Origin: Rhodanobacter sp. B05
Lineage (GTDB): Bacteria; Pseudomonadota; Gammaproteobacteria; Xanthomonadales; Rhodanobacteraceae
Assembly (NCBI RefSeq): GCF_002001085.1
Contig: NZ_MUNU01000014.1
Span: forward strand, 186,001-250,000
Direction of reading: 5' to 3'
Length of the DNA: 64,000 bases
Shown here: positions 47,856 through 59,700 of the stretch, in pieces
Position numbering within the stretch: position 1 is the stretch's first letter
Layout: the number at the start of each line of letters is the position of its first letter
Translations under genes and position numbers: made by a program
The notes under the pieces: generated by a model
Databases searched by the model: none
The model's input: the letters and a program-made list of their open reading frames with translations, nothing else
What the model was told of the DNA's origin: nothing

Positions 47856-49804
47856 GTTTCGCCCGAGCGTCGCCGCAATGCCGCCTGCAACAAGCGGCGT
47901 TGCACGCGCTCGCTCAGCGTGGCCGGCGCATCCAATCCCATCCGCCGCAACGCTTCCTCCTCGCCCTGGCTGGCGTCCCCCGGCCGGCACACCGCGCGCA
48001 GCAACTGCCAACGTCCGCGCCAGCGCTGACCGCCGGCCTTGAGCCATTCCAGCGCCGGCAGCAGGCGCTGCTCGACCTCGTCGAAATCGCTGCCGAACGG
48101 GAACACCGGCAGCAGGCCCTTGCGCCGGAACGGCCCTAGCGACTCGTGCAGACGGTGCGGCTGGTGCAGGCGCCATGCCGGCGGTATCGCAAAGTCCGCG
48201 GCCAGCTTGCCGTGCGACTTGGCCTCGGCGCACAGCGCATCCAGAAAACGGGCGTCGCAGATCGACAGCATCGCCTCGATGCACTCGCTGTCGCTCTTGC
48301 CGCGCAGGTCGGCGATCCCGTATTCGGTGACGACGATATCGCGCAGATGGCGCGGAATCGTGGTCTGGCCGTAGTCCCAGCGGATATTGCTCTCGATGCC
48401 ACCAGCACGCATGCGGGTGGCGCGCAGCAGCAGCACCGAACGCCCGCCCGGCAGCTCGTGCGCCATCGCCACGAAGTTGTACTGGCCGCCGACGCCACTG
48501 ACCACCGCGCCGTCCGCCAGCGTGTCGGACACCGCGGCGCCGAGCAGGGTCGCCATAATGCAGGTGTTGAAGAAACGCGCGTCGCGACGTTGCAACATGG
48601 CGAGCGCCTGATGATCGCCGTAAAGCTGGTTGACGTTGGACACCGCGCACATGTCGATCGCGTCGGGGTCTGCCGCCTCGGTGCGGCCCAGCCACTCGTA
48701 CAACTCCTGCGAACCCAGGAAGAACGCGCCACGCAAATAGTGACCGCCCGGCGTGTCCGGGTTCAGCCTCCCGGAGATCGAGGCGCGCTCAAGCGCCAGG
48801 TTGTTCCAGCTGCGGCGCTTGAGGATGCCGCCGCGCTGCAGGTGCATGAAGCCGTCCATCACCATTTCGCTGGCGCCGTAAAGGCCAGCCTTCAGCGGGG
48901 CAAGTCCGCCGAGCCAACCGGCCTGCGCATGGGTGCTGCCCACCGGGTCCAGCGCCACCAGCATGCAGCGCCACGCGGTGTTCTCGTGCTGGCGCAGCAG
49001 CAGCGCCTTGACCAGGGCATCGGACAGCGCGCCGATGCCGACCTGCAGGCAGCCGCCATCCCTGACCAGGGCACTGGCGTGCAGGCCGATCGCGTATTCG
49101 GTCAGGTCGACCGGCAGCCGCGGCAGCGCGAACAGGCGTGGCGAGGCCTCCGGGCACAACTCCACGTCGAAATAGTCCGCCGCCACCTCGGCGTCACCCC
49201 CCAGATAGGGCAGGTCCGGATGCACCACGGCCACGCACAGCGGCCGCGGCGTGCCGGCCAGTTGTACCTGGCGCAGGAAATCCAGGGTCAGGTCGGGATT
49301 GCAGGACAGGCTGTAGTGCACCCCGTCGGGACCTTCGCGTCGTGCCACCAGTTGCACCAGCAGGTTGATGTCCTGTATTGCCAGGTCGCGCGCGACATGG
49401 GTGTAGTTCTGGCTGATGTAGCTGCGCTGGGCACTGCCCGAATGCAGCAGCGCGCCGGATTGCAGGTAGAACTCGTGCACGGCCACGTTCGCCGGCAGCG
49501 CGTTGCGTGCCTGATCCAGCGTGTACTGCGGATCGACCGCGTCGGCACCGAAGTGGCGATCGAGAAACGGCTGCAGGAATCGCTGCTCCAGCCCGGGCTT
49601 CGGCTGCGGCCGGGTCAGCGACAGCGCCGTGTACAGCCGCATCGAACGGGTCGGATCGGCCGCGGTGAGCCGGTACAGCGCATTGAGCAGGCCGTGCGGC
49701 TTGCCCAGGCCCAGCGGCGCGGCGATGCGCAGATCCGGACCGAGCGCATCGGCGAGATCGCTGGCGCAGGCTTCGGTATCGCTATGGCGCGGCTTGGCGG
49801 GCAT
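47834..49804 (-). CDS. Acetyl-CoA hydrolase/transferase family protein
   Basis: A 656-residue protein. The C-terminal half carries the family's 'SVLLLRATRMRAGGIESNIRWDYG'-type region and 'VVTEYGIADLRGKSDSECIEAM', and 'VSGVGGQYNFVAMA' forms the glycine-rich CoA loop. Members transfer or hydrolyse acyl-CoA. It is longer than typical (about 500-550), with extra sequence at both ends. The start at 49804 is taken as 'MPAKPRHSD'; the true substrate is not predictable. Confidence 0.83.
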   Translation of the reverse strand: MPAKPRHSDTEACASDLADALGPDLRIAAPLGLGKPHGLLNALYRLTAADPTRSMRLYTALSLTRPQPKPGLEQRFLQPFLDRHFGADAVDPQYTLDQARNALPANVAVHEFYLQSGALLHSGSAQRSYISQNYTHVARDLAIQDINLLVQLVARREGPDGVHYSLSCNPDLTLDFLRQVQLAGTPRPLCVAVVHPDLPYLGGDAEVAADYFDVELCPEASPRLFALPRLPVDLTEYAIGLHASALVRDGGCLQVGIGALSDALVKALLLRQHENTAWRCMLVALDPVGSTHAQAGWLGGLAPLKAGLYGASEMVMDGFMHLQRGGILKRRSWNNLALERASISGRLNPDTPGGHYLRGAFFLGSQELYEWLGRTEAADPDAIDMCAVSNVNQLYGDHQALAMLQRRDARFFNTCIMATLLGAAVSDTLADGAVVSGVGGQYNFVAMAHELPGGRSVLLLRATRMRAGGIESNIRWDYGQTTIPRHLRDIVVTEYGIADLRGKSDSECIEAMLSICDARFLDALCAEAKSHGKLAADFAIPPAWRLHQPHRLHESLGPFRRKGLLPVFPFGSDFDEVEQRLLPALEWLKAGGQRWRGRWQLLRAVCRPGDASQGEEEALRRMGLDAPATLSERVQRRLLQAALRRRSGETQGSAAG

Positions 49805-49869
49805 GCGCCCGATCATGCCAGAAGCCGCCACGACGGCGCACCGACGGGCCATCGCCTACACTCCTTCAC

Positions 49870-51330
<1,461 letters not shown>

Positions 51331-51428
51331 CGGCGGGCAACGCCACCTCAGGCTCTTCATGCGCTTGGTGTTCCAAGCGGATGTTTTTCCAAGACTTGGC
51401 CATTCCGCCATGCTAGGCTCCCAGCCCT

Positions 51429-52778
51429 ATGCCAGACCTGTCCGACGACGCCGCGCCGCGGCATGTGCTCACCCCCAGTTCGCTCAACCGGCTGGTGCGC
51501 GACCTGCTGGGCGATGCCTTGCCGCAGGTGTGGATCGAGGGTGAGCTCTCCAACGTGGCCAAGCCCGCCTCCGGGCATCTGTACTTCACCCTGAAGGACA
51601 GCGGCGCGCAGGTGCGTTGCGCGATGTTCAAGATGAAGGCCTCGCTGCTGCGTTTTCGTCCAGCCGATGGCATGCAGGTGCTGCTGCGCGCAAAGGTCGG
51701 GCTGTACGAGCCGCGCGGCGAGTTCCAGCTGGTCGCCGAGTACATGGAACCGGCCGGCGAAGGCGCCCTGCAACGCGAGTTCGAGCAACTGAAGGCGCGA
51801 CTGGATGCCGAAGGCCTGTTCGAGCAGACGCGCAAGCGCGCCCTGCCCCGGTTTGCCCGGCGCATCGGTGTGATCACCTCGGCCACCGGCGCGGCGGTAC
51901 GCGATGTGCTGAGCGTGCTGGCGCGACGCTGGCCGCTGGCCGACGTCGAGGTACTGCCGGTGCCGGTGCAGGGCCGCGAAGCGCCGCCCGCCATCGTCGC
52001 CATGCTGCGCAAGGCCTCGGCCAGCGGCCGCTACGACGTGCTGCTGCTGACCCGCGGCGGCGGCTCGCTGGAAGATCTGTGGGCCTTCAACGATGAAGCG
52101 GTGGCGCGGCAGATCCACGCGAGCAAGGTGCCGGTGGTCTCCGCCGTCGGGCACGAGATCGACTTCAGCATCGCGGACTTCGTCGCCGACCTGCGCGCGC
52201 CCACGCCCTCGGCCGCCGCCGAATTGCTGGTGCCGGACGCGGTGGCGATCGATCGCCACCTGCAGCAGTTGCAGCACCGCCTGGCTACCTTGCAGCAACG
52301 CCAGTTGCAGGCCCACGCGCAGCGCGTCGACCACCTGCTGGCGCGACTGCAGACGCAGCGACCGCAGGCGCGACTGGCACGCGATCGCGAGCGCCTGCAG
52401 CACCTGCAACACCGCCTCGGTGCCGTGCTGCGCGAACAAGGCCAGCAGCGGCATGCCCGGCTGGAACGGCTGCAAGCGCGTCTGCTGGCCCGGCATCCGC
52501 GCGCGCAACTACCGCTGCTGGCGCGCCGGCTGGCCGAACAGGATCAGCGCTTGCGCCGCGCGATCACACACATCCTCGAACGCCGGCAGACAGCGCTGCG
52601 TCATGCCGGCCACGCGCTGCACGCAGTGAGCCCGCTGGCCACGCTGGAGCGCGGCTACGCGATCATCTTCGACAGCCAGGGACAGGTATTGCGCTCGGCA
52701 AGGAACGTGACCGCCGGCACCCCGCTGCGCGCGCGCCTGATCGATGGCGAATTGCCGCTCAAGGTCGGCAAGGACTGA
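51429..52778 (+). CDS. xseA: Exodeoxyribonuclease VII large subunit
   Basis: A 449-residue nuclease subunit. The N-terminal OB domain ('VWIEGELSNVAKPASGHLYF') binds single-stranded DNA; the catalytic core includes 'GVITSATGAAVRDVLSVL' and 'VSAVGHEIDFSIADFVADLR'; a long Gln/Arg-rich coiled coil (about 270-400) would hold the small subunits. XseB is not in the window. Degrades ssDNA in both directions. Confidence 0.96.
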   Translation: MPDLSDDAAPRHVLTPSSLNRLVRDLLGDALPQVWIEGELSNVAKPASGHLYFTLKDSGAQVRCAMFKMKASLLRFRPADGMQVLLRAKVGLYEPRGEFQLVAEYMEPAGEGALQREFEQLKARLDAEGLFEQTRKRALPRFARRIGVITSATGAAVRDVLSVLARRWPLADVEVLPVPVQGREAPPAIVAMLRKASASGRYDVLLLTRGGGSLEDLWAFNDEAVARQIHASKVPVVSAVGHEIDFSIADFVADLRAPTPSAAAELLVPDAVAIDRHLQQLQHRLATLQQRQLQAHAQRVDHLLARLQTQRPQARLARDRERLQHLQHRLGAVLREQGQQRHARLERLQARLLARHPRAQLPLLARRLAEQDQRLRRAITHILERRQTALRHAGHALHAVSPLATLERGYAIIFDSQGQVLRSARNVTAGTPLRARLIDGELPLKVGKD

Positions 52779-52843
52779 TCGAACACATTCACTGAACACG
52801 CAGCGCGTCTATGCTTGGTGCGACCTCACCAGCGACCCGCGCC

Positions 52844-54280
52844 ATGCTCAGGAAAACCTATCCTTACTACCTCGCCAACCGGCCGCAACAGCCGAATACC
52901 AATCTTGCGGTGCTGGACAAGTACAGCGGCAAGCTTGCCACGCGGGTCGCTCTACCCGATGCAAAGGCCGTCGAGAAAGCCATCGCGGCGGCGGTGAAAG
53001 CCGCCAAGCCGATGCGAGACTTCAAGCCGTGGGCGCGCCAGGCCGTGCTGCAGCATTGCGCGCAGCGCTTCGTGGAGCGCCGCGACGAACTGGCTGAGGC
53101 GCTGTGCATCGAGGCCGGCAAACCGATCAAGGATTCCGCCGGCGAGGTGACCCGCCTGATCGAGACGTTCCGGATCGCAGCCGAAGAGGCCGTGCGGATC
53201 AACGGCGAAACGCTGAACCTGGAACTGGCCAGCCGTCTGGACGGCTATCACGGTTACACCAAACGGGTGCCGCTGGGGCCGGTGTCCTTCATCACGCCGT
53301 TCAACTTTCCGCTGAACCTGGTGGCGCACAAGGTGGCACCGGCGATCGCCGCGGGCTGCCCGTTCGTGCTGAAGCCATCGGAGAAGACTCCGATCGGCGC
53401 GCTGATCATCGGCGAGGTGCTGGCCGAGACCGACTTGCCGCGCGGCGCATTCTCGATCCTTCCGCTGGACGGCAAGCATGCCGCGCCACTGGTCGAGGAC
53501 GAACGCTTCAAGCTGCTTTCGTTCACCGGCGGCCAGATCGGCTGGGAGCTGAAGGCGCGCGCCGGACGCAAGAAGGTGGTGCTGGAACTGGGCGGCAATG
53601 CGGCCTGCATCGTCGACGCGGACCAGGATCCCCATCTCGACCACGTGGTCGAGCGGCTGGTGTTCGGCGCGTTCTACCAGTCCGGCCAGAGCTGCATCGG
53701 CGTGCAGCGCATCTACGCCCACGCGGACATCTACGAAGCACTGAAACGCAAGCTGGTCGCGGCCACCAGGAAGCTCAAGGCCGGCGATCCGAAGGACAAG
53801 ACCGTCTTCCTCGGCCCGATGATCGACGAGGCCGCCGCCGAGCGCCTGCATGGCTGGATCATGGAAGCGAGGAAGGCGGGCGGCCGGATCCTGTGCGGCG
53901 GCGGGCGCGACGGCAACATGCTTGAGGCCACATTGATGGAAAGCGTGCCGGCCGACGCGAAGGCGAACCGCATGGAAGCGTTCGGCCCGTTCGCCCTGCT
54001 CGCCCCGTTCACGACGTTCGACGACGCCATCGCGATGGTCAACGATTCCGACTACGGCCTGCAGGCCGGCATCTTCACCGACAGCCTCGACCACGCGATG
54101 CGCGCGTGGAACGAACTGGAACAGGGCGGCGTGATCGTCAACGACATCCCCAGCTTCCGCGTCGACAACATGCCCTACGGCGGCGTCAAGCTGTCCGGGC
54201 TGGGCCGCGAAGGCCTGCGCTACGCGATCGAGGACATGACCGAGACGCGGCTGATGGTGATGCGCCTCAGCGCTTCGTGA
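52844..54280 (+). CDS. NAD(P)-dependent aldehyde dehydrogenase
   Basis: A 478-residue ALDH. The motif 'LELGGNAACIVDADQD' carries the catalytic Glu near residue 250 and 'FYQSGQSCIGVQRIY' the catalytic Cys near 284. 'FITPFNFPLNLVAHKVAPAI' is the NAD-binding loop. The C-terminus 'GGVKLSGLGREGLRYAIEDM' is intact. Sequence style recalls lactaldehyde or phosphonoacetaldehyde dehydrogenases, but substrate is uncertain. It overlaps the convergent YdcF-like gene by 14 bases. Confidence 0.92.
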   Translation: MLRKTYPYYLANRPQQPNTNLAVLDKYSGKLATRVALPDAKAVEKAIAAAVKAAKPMRDFKPWARQAVLQHCAQRFVERRDELAEALCIEAGKPIKDSAGEVTRLIETFRIAAEEAVRINGETLNLELASRLDGYHGYTKRVPLGPVSFITPFNFPLNLVAHKVAPAIAAGCPFVLKPSEKTPIGALIIGEVLAETDLPRGAFSILPLDGKHAAPLVEDERFKLLSFTGGQIGWELKARAGRKKVVLELGGNAACIVDADQDPHLDHVVERLVFGAFYQSGQSCIGVQRIYAHADIYEALKRKLVAATRKLKAGDPKDKTVFLGPMIDEAAAERLHGWIMEARKAGGRILCGGGRDGNMLEATLMESVPADAKANRMEAFGPFALLAPFTTFDDAIAMVNDSDYGLQAGIFTDSLDHAMRAWNELEQGGVIVNDIPSFRVDNMPYGGVKLSGLGREGLRYAIEDMTETRLMVMRLSAS

Positions 54281-55094
54281 CCGCGTCGGCCGCGGCGCTC
54301 TGCGGCAACGGCGGCAAGCCGGGCGCGTTCCAGCCCAGCAGGTTATACACGCGGTAGCGCGCGATGCCGAGGTATTCGTGCAGCGCGATGTCCGCGAGCA
54401 CGAAGTTCGATGCCGACGGCCAGCCGATCAATTGTCCGCGCAGGTAATCGGCGCGTACCGGCGTGGCCACGATGCCGAAGTGGCCGAAATACAGCACGCC
54501 GCGGCGCAGGTGCCAGGCCGAGCTGACCAGCCACACCCGCGGTGCATCCAGCCGGGCCAGCAGCGGGCGGGAGAACTGCGCGTTCTGCCAGGTGGTGTTG
54601 CTGCGCGTCTCCAGGATCAGATCCTCGGCCGGCACCCCGAGCTGACCCAGCACCGCCCCGTACGACGCCGCCAGCGTGGTGTCCATGTGCGACGGATCGC
54701 CGCCGCTGACCAGCAATTTGCAGGCAACCTGCGCCTGCCGGCAGTCGCGGTACAGCACGGCCGCCTCGGTGATCCGGCCATAGGCGCTCATGCTCGGTTC
54801 GACCTTGTCGTGCGGCACGTAGACCGAATCGCCGGTGAGCAGCACGATCGCATTGTGCGGAGCCCAATCCAGCGCCGGACGCAACGCATAAGGCGACTCC
54901 AGCCGCTGCAGCAGCACGCGCGGCAGCACTCCGCAACCCGTCAGCAGGAACAGCAGCACGGCCAGCGCTCCCGCTCCGACGCTCAGCCAGCGCATGCCGC
55001 GCCAACGGGCGAGGCAGCCCAGCAGGATCAACAGCGCAAGGACCGAAAAAATCATGATCGACACCACCGCGGCGAGGAGCGCAGCGTAACCCAT
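54267..55094 (-). CDS. YdcF/ElyC-like DUF218 membrane protein
   Basis: About 275 residues from 55094, where two hydrophobic segments begin ('ALLAAVVSIMIFSVLALLIL', 'GALAVLLFLLTGCGVLP'). The DUF218 domain follows: 'AIVLLTGDSVYVP', 'KLLVSGGDPSH', 'ILETRSNTTWQNAQFS' and 'VWLVSSAWHLRRG'. Relatives (YdcF, SanA, ElyC) act in envelope integrity and possibly undecaprenyl-carrier metabolism. An earlier ATG at 55169 is possible. Confidence 0.82.
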   Translation of the reverse strand: MGYAALLAAVVSIMIFSVLALLILLGCLARWRGMRWLSVGAGALAVLLFLLTGCGVLPRVLLQRLESPYALRPALDWAPHNAIVLLTGDSVYVPHDKVEPSMSAYGRITEAAVLYRDCRQAQVACKLLVSGGDPSHMDTTLAASYGAVLGQLGVPAEDLILETRSNTTWQNAQFSRPLLARLDAPRVWLVSSAWHLRRGVLYFGHFGIVATPVRADYLRGQLIGWPSASNFVLADIALHEYLGIARYRVYNLLGWNAPGLPPLPQSAAADAVTKR

Positions 55095-55252
55095 GCGGCG
55101 CGCCAGCAATCCCTGCCGCGGGTCCGAAGGCTTCCCTGACGACGCGAACTGCGCGACGATCGGCGCCATCTGCGGTTGACGGATCCAGTTGCCCTCGAAC
55201 CACGGCGCGCATGCCGGCGAGGGTCGATCAGGCTTCACCCGGGAGCGCAACC

Positions 55253-56686
55253 ATGACCACCCTCGTGTTCGTCCACGGCTGGAGCGCCACCAACACCTCG
55301 ACCTACGGCCAGATGCCGCAGCAGCTGCAGCAGCAGGCGGCCGCGGCGGGCCTGGCGCTGACCCTGGCCGACATCTGGCTTTCCGAATACGTCAGCTTCG
55401 ACGATGCCGTGACCATGGCCGACCTGGTGCGCGGCTTCGACCACGCCCTGCGCGATCTCCATCTGCTCGACGCCAGCTTCGCCTGCGTCACACATTCCAC
55501 CGGCGGCCCGGTGGTGCGCGAATGGCTGCGCGCGCAACGCGACCAACCCGGCATCTGCAGCACGATCCGCCTCAGCCATCTGGTGATGCTGGCGCCCGCC
55601 AACTTCGGCTCCGCCCTGGCGCAACTGGGCAAGAGCGTGTTCGGCCGGTTGAAGTCGTGGTTCTCCGGGGTGGAGCCTGGCCAGCGCATCCTCGACTGGC
55701 TGGAGCTGGGCAGCGCCGCGTCGCTGTCGCTCAACCTGGATTACATCCACAGCGAGAGTCCGCTGGCGCGCGGACAATTCCTGTTCGTGCTGATCGGCGA
55801 TCGCCCCGACCGTGCGCTGTACGATCATCTCAACAGCTATACCGGCGAGGACGGCTCCGATGGCGTGGTACGCATCGCGGCCGCCAACCTCAATGCGCGA
55901 CACGCCGTGCTGTCGCCGCACGGCGCAACCGACAGCGACACGCTGGTGCTCAACCTCAGCCCTGGCCCGCGTTGTGCGTTCAAGCTGATCGCCGATGCGT
56001 CGCACTCCGGCGATGCGCACGGCATCATGGCGCAGGCGGCGCCCGCTACCGTGCAGGCGATCCTGCGCTGCCTGTCGATCCGCGATGCCGCCGGTTACAC
56101 GACCCTGTGCGATGCATTCGATGCCGAAAACGCCGCACGCGACGCCAACAAGGTGGAACTGGAACCGGCCGGCCCGTTCGCGCCGCGCGTGCACATTCAC
56201 GACCCGCGCAGCATGCTCATCGTGCGGCTCACCGACCAGGCCGGCGAACCGTTGACCGGTGCCGGCTTCCTGCTCACCGCCGGCGCCCAGGCCAGCGCCA
56301 ACCTGATGCCCGCGGGGTTCATGCTCGATCGCCAGGCCAACTCGAAGCAGGCCGCCACCATTTCGCTGTTGCTCGACTACAGCCTGCTTGTCGGCGACGC
56401 CCGCGTAGCCGATCCCCGCAACAACCGCAACACGCTGCGTCCCGCCGTGGTCAGCCACGGCCCCTATGGCGCCAGCGTGCAACCGGTCGACCTGGGCGGC
56501 CTGGTTCACCACGCGCTGGCGGCCACCCGGACGGGCGACGACCTGCTCCCCATGTTCGGCGCCCACCAGACCACCGTGCTCGACGTGGTGCTGTCGCGCA
56601 AGATCCAGGAAGGCGTGTTCCGGCTGACCCAGAACCTGGTGCCGCAAGACTTCAGCCAGCCCGAGCCGGGGCCCGTGATCAGCTGA
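55253..56686 (+). CDS. Alpha/beta-hydrolase, lipase/esterase-like
   Basis: A 477-residue protein without an obvious signal peptide. 'TTLVFVHGWSATNTSTYG' supplies the oxyanion loop and 'CVTHSTGGPVVREWL' the nucleophile elbow (HSTGG). About 200 C-terminal residues beyond the hydrolase core ('FAPRVHIHDPRSMLIVRLTD' onward) look like a beta-rich extra domain. The start at 55253 follows a GGGAG site. Possible phospholipase; whether it is exported is unknown. Confidence 0.78.
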   Translation: MTTLVFVHGWSATNTSTYGQMPQQLQQQAAAAGLALTLADIWLSEYVSFDDAVTMADLVRGFDHALRDLHLLDASFACVTHSTGGPVVREWLRAQRDQPGICSTIRLSHLVMLAPANFGSALAQLGKSVFGRLKSWFSGVEPGQRILDWLELGSAASLSLNLDYIHSESPLARGQFLFVLIGDRPDRALYDHLNSYTGEDGSDGVVRIAAANLNARHAVLSPHGATDSDTLVLNLSPGPRCAFKLIADASHSGDAHGIMAQAAPATVQAILRCLSIRDAAGYTTLCDAFDAENAARDANKVELEPAGPFAPRVHIHDPRSMLIVRLTDQAGEPLTGAGFLLTAGAQASANLMPAGFMLDRQANSKQAATISLLLDYSLLVGDARVADPRNNRNTLRPAVVSHGPYGASVQPVDLGGLVHHALAATRTGDDLLPMFGAHQTTVLDVVLSRKIQEGVFRLTQNLVPQDFSQPEPGPVIS

Positions 56687-56782
56687 ACAGTCGCCGGGTC
56701 GACAGCCTCACCCGGTGCGCCGACCCGATTAAGATGCGGGGCATCCCCGGGCGACTCCGTAAGTTCGCCATTCCCGACAGGC

Positions 56783-59700
56783 ATGCAAAAGAAACCGATC
56801 TTCTTCGACCCCACCGGCCGGCGTGCCACCCATGTGTCGCGACTGGCACTGAGCGCCGGAGTGATCAGCACGCTGTTCGTGCTCGCCTGTGCGATCAGCC
56901 TGTTCGTGCGGCCGAACATGAGCGGCCTGCACATCGGCGAACAGGCCAAGACCCGGCATGCCCTGGCGAACGTGAAGGCTGCCGCCCCGGAGTTGCTCAA
57001 GTCCGCGGCAAGGCTGGCGGCAGAAGTGCGCGCACGGCAGAAACTGCTGCATGCACCGCATACGCATGCCAGCAAGCCGGCGGCGCTGCACATCCCGCCA
57101 CCGTCGCTCGACAAGCCGGTGGGACGTCCGCTGGCGATCGGCTTCTACGTCAACTGGGACGACAACAGCTATCCGGCCCTGAAGCGTGCGCTACCGACCC
57201 TGGACTGGGTGATCCCGACCTGGATGAACATCAGCGGGCCGGACATGGCCCTGCATACCAGCGTCGACGCCAAGGCGCTGAACCTCATCCGCACGCAGAA
57301 ACCTTCCACGCCGATCCTGCCGCTGCTGCAGAATGCCGTGGGCGGCAACTGGGATGGCAAGGGCCTGGCGCGCATGCTCGTCGATCCCGCGCAGCGCCAG
57401 GCGCGCATCGCGCAGATCGTCGCCTTCATCGCGGCGAACCGTTTCCAGGGCGTCACGATCGATTTCGAGGAAGTGCCCGAAGCGGCGCAGAAGGACCTCA
57501 AGGTATTCCTGTCCGAACTGAACGACGCGTTCGACCCGCATGGCTGGGGCATCGCGCTGTCGGTGCCGTTCGACGACCCGGGCTGGGACTACGCCGGCTA
57601 TGCCGACATCGTCGACTTCGAATTGCTGATGGCCTACGACCAGCACTGGGCCGGCAAGGACCCGGGCAGCATCGCCGGCCAGGACTGGTTCGAGCGCACG
57701 CTGGCGCAGCGCATGAAGGTGCTCGACCCGGATCAGACCATCGTCGCCATCGGCAGCTATGGCTACGACTGGGCGAAGGGCCGCACGGCCGAGGCGCTGA
57801 CCTTCCAGGACGCCATGGATCGCGCATCCGACGCCCAGGCGGAGATCGGCTTCGACCAGGATTCGCAGAACCCGCACTACTCCTACAGCGACGACGACGG
57901 CACCACGCACCAGGTCTGGTTCCTCGACGGCGTCACCGCGTACAACCAGATCCACGCCGCCGACGACTACAAGCCCTACGGCTATGCGCTGTGGCGTCTC
58001 GGCTCGGAGGATCCCTCGACATGGTCGGCACTCGGTCGCCCCTATGGCGCCGCCGCGCCCACGCAACTGCAGACCATCGGCCAGGGCGAGGACATCGACA
58101 TCGAAGGCCAGGGCGAGGTGCTGGAGATCGCCGCCGAACCGTCGCCCGGCGCACGCACCGTCACGCTGGACAAGGACGACGGCAGCATCGACGACGAGAC
58201 CTATGTCAGCCTGCCCAGCACCTACGTGATCAGGCGCGCCGGCACGCTGCCGCACAAGATCGCGCTGACCTTCGACGACGGCCCCGATCCGGAATGGACG
58301 CCGCAGATCCTCGACATCCTCAAGGCCAAACGGGTGCCGGCGACGTTCTTCATCATCGGCGCCAATGCGGAGATGTCGCCGAAGCTGGTCCAGCGCGAAG
58401 TCGACGAGGGCGACGACGTCGGCAACCACACCTTCACCCATCCCAACCTGGGCGAGAGCCCGCCCGGCATCGTGGCGCTGGAACTCAATGCCACCCAGCG
58501 CCTGTTCGAGGCACTCACCGGCCGTTCCATGCGGCTGTTCCGCGCGCCATATTTCGGCGATGCCGAACCGACCACCGCCGACGAACTGGTGCCGATCGAG
58601 CTGGCGCAGAAGATGGGCTACATCTCGGTCGGCCTGCACGTCGACGCGGAAGACTGGCAGCGCCCGGGTGTCGACGCCATCGTCAACAACGTGCTGAACG
58701 GCATCGACACCACCAATGTCGAGCGCAAGGGCCAGGTCGTGCTGCTGCACGACGGTGGCGGCGACCGCGAGCAGACCGTGGCCGCGCTGCCGCGCATCAT
58801 CGACGGCTTGCGCGCGCGGGGCTACGACTTCGTCACCGTATCCACCCTGGCCGGGTTGACCCGCGAGCAGACCATGCCGGCGCTGCCGCCCGGCTCGCTG
58901 TCGCGCTGGGCGGATCGCTCGGTGTTCCTGGCCCTGGGCCTGTTCGGCCATGTCATTCGCTGGCTGCTGGTGGCCGCGATCACGCTGGGCGTCGGCCGGC
59001 TGCTGCTGCTCGGCGGCCTGGCGCTGCTCAATCGCCTGCGCGAACGCCGTCGCGCGGCGCCGGTGCTCGGCGACGAGCCGCCGCGGGTCTCGGTGCTGAT
59101 TCCCGCCTACAACGAGGAGAAGGTGATCGCCAGCTCGATCCGCCAGATCCTCCGCAGCCGCTACGCGAACCTCGAGGTCATCGTGGTCGACGACGGTTCG
59201 GTCGACGCCACCTCGGCAGTGGTGCGCGAGCATTACGCCGATGAACCGCGCGTGCGCCTGCTGACCATTCCCAACGGCGGCAAGGCGCATGCGGTGAACA
59301 CCGCGCTGCACGAATCGCATGGCACGGTGGTGGTGGCGCTGGACGCCGATACGCAGTTCGAGCCGGAGACGATTCCGCGACTGGTGCGCTGGTTCGTCGA
59401 CCCAACCGTCGGTGCCGTCGCCGGCAATGCCAAGGTCGGCAACCGGATCAACCTGATCACCGTATGGCAGGCGCTGGAATACATCACCGCGCAGAACCTG
59501 GAGCGCCGCGCGCTGGCCGCGCTGGGTGCGATCACCGTGGTGCCCGGCGCGGTCGGCGCGTGGCGGCGCGAGGTGCTGGAGCAACTCGGTGGCTTTCCTG
59601 CCGACACGCTGGCCGAGGACCAGGATCTTACCCTGGCGGTGCAGAAGGCCGGTTACCACACCTTGTTCGACAGCGAGGCGATCGCCTGGACCGAAGCACC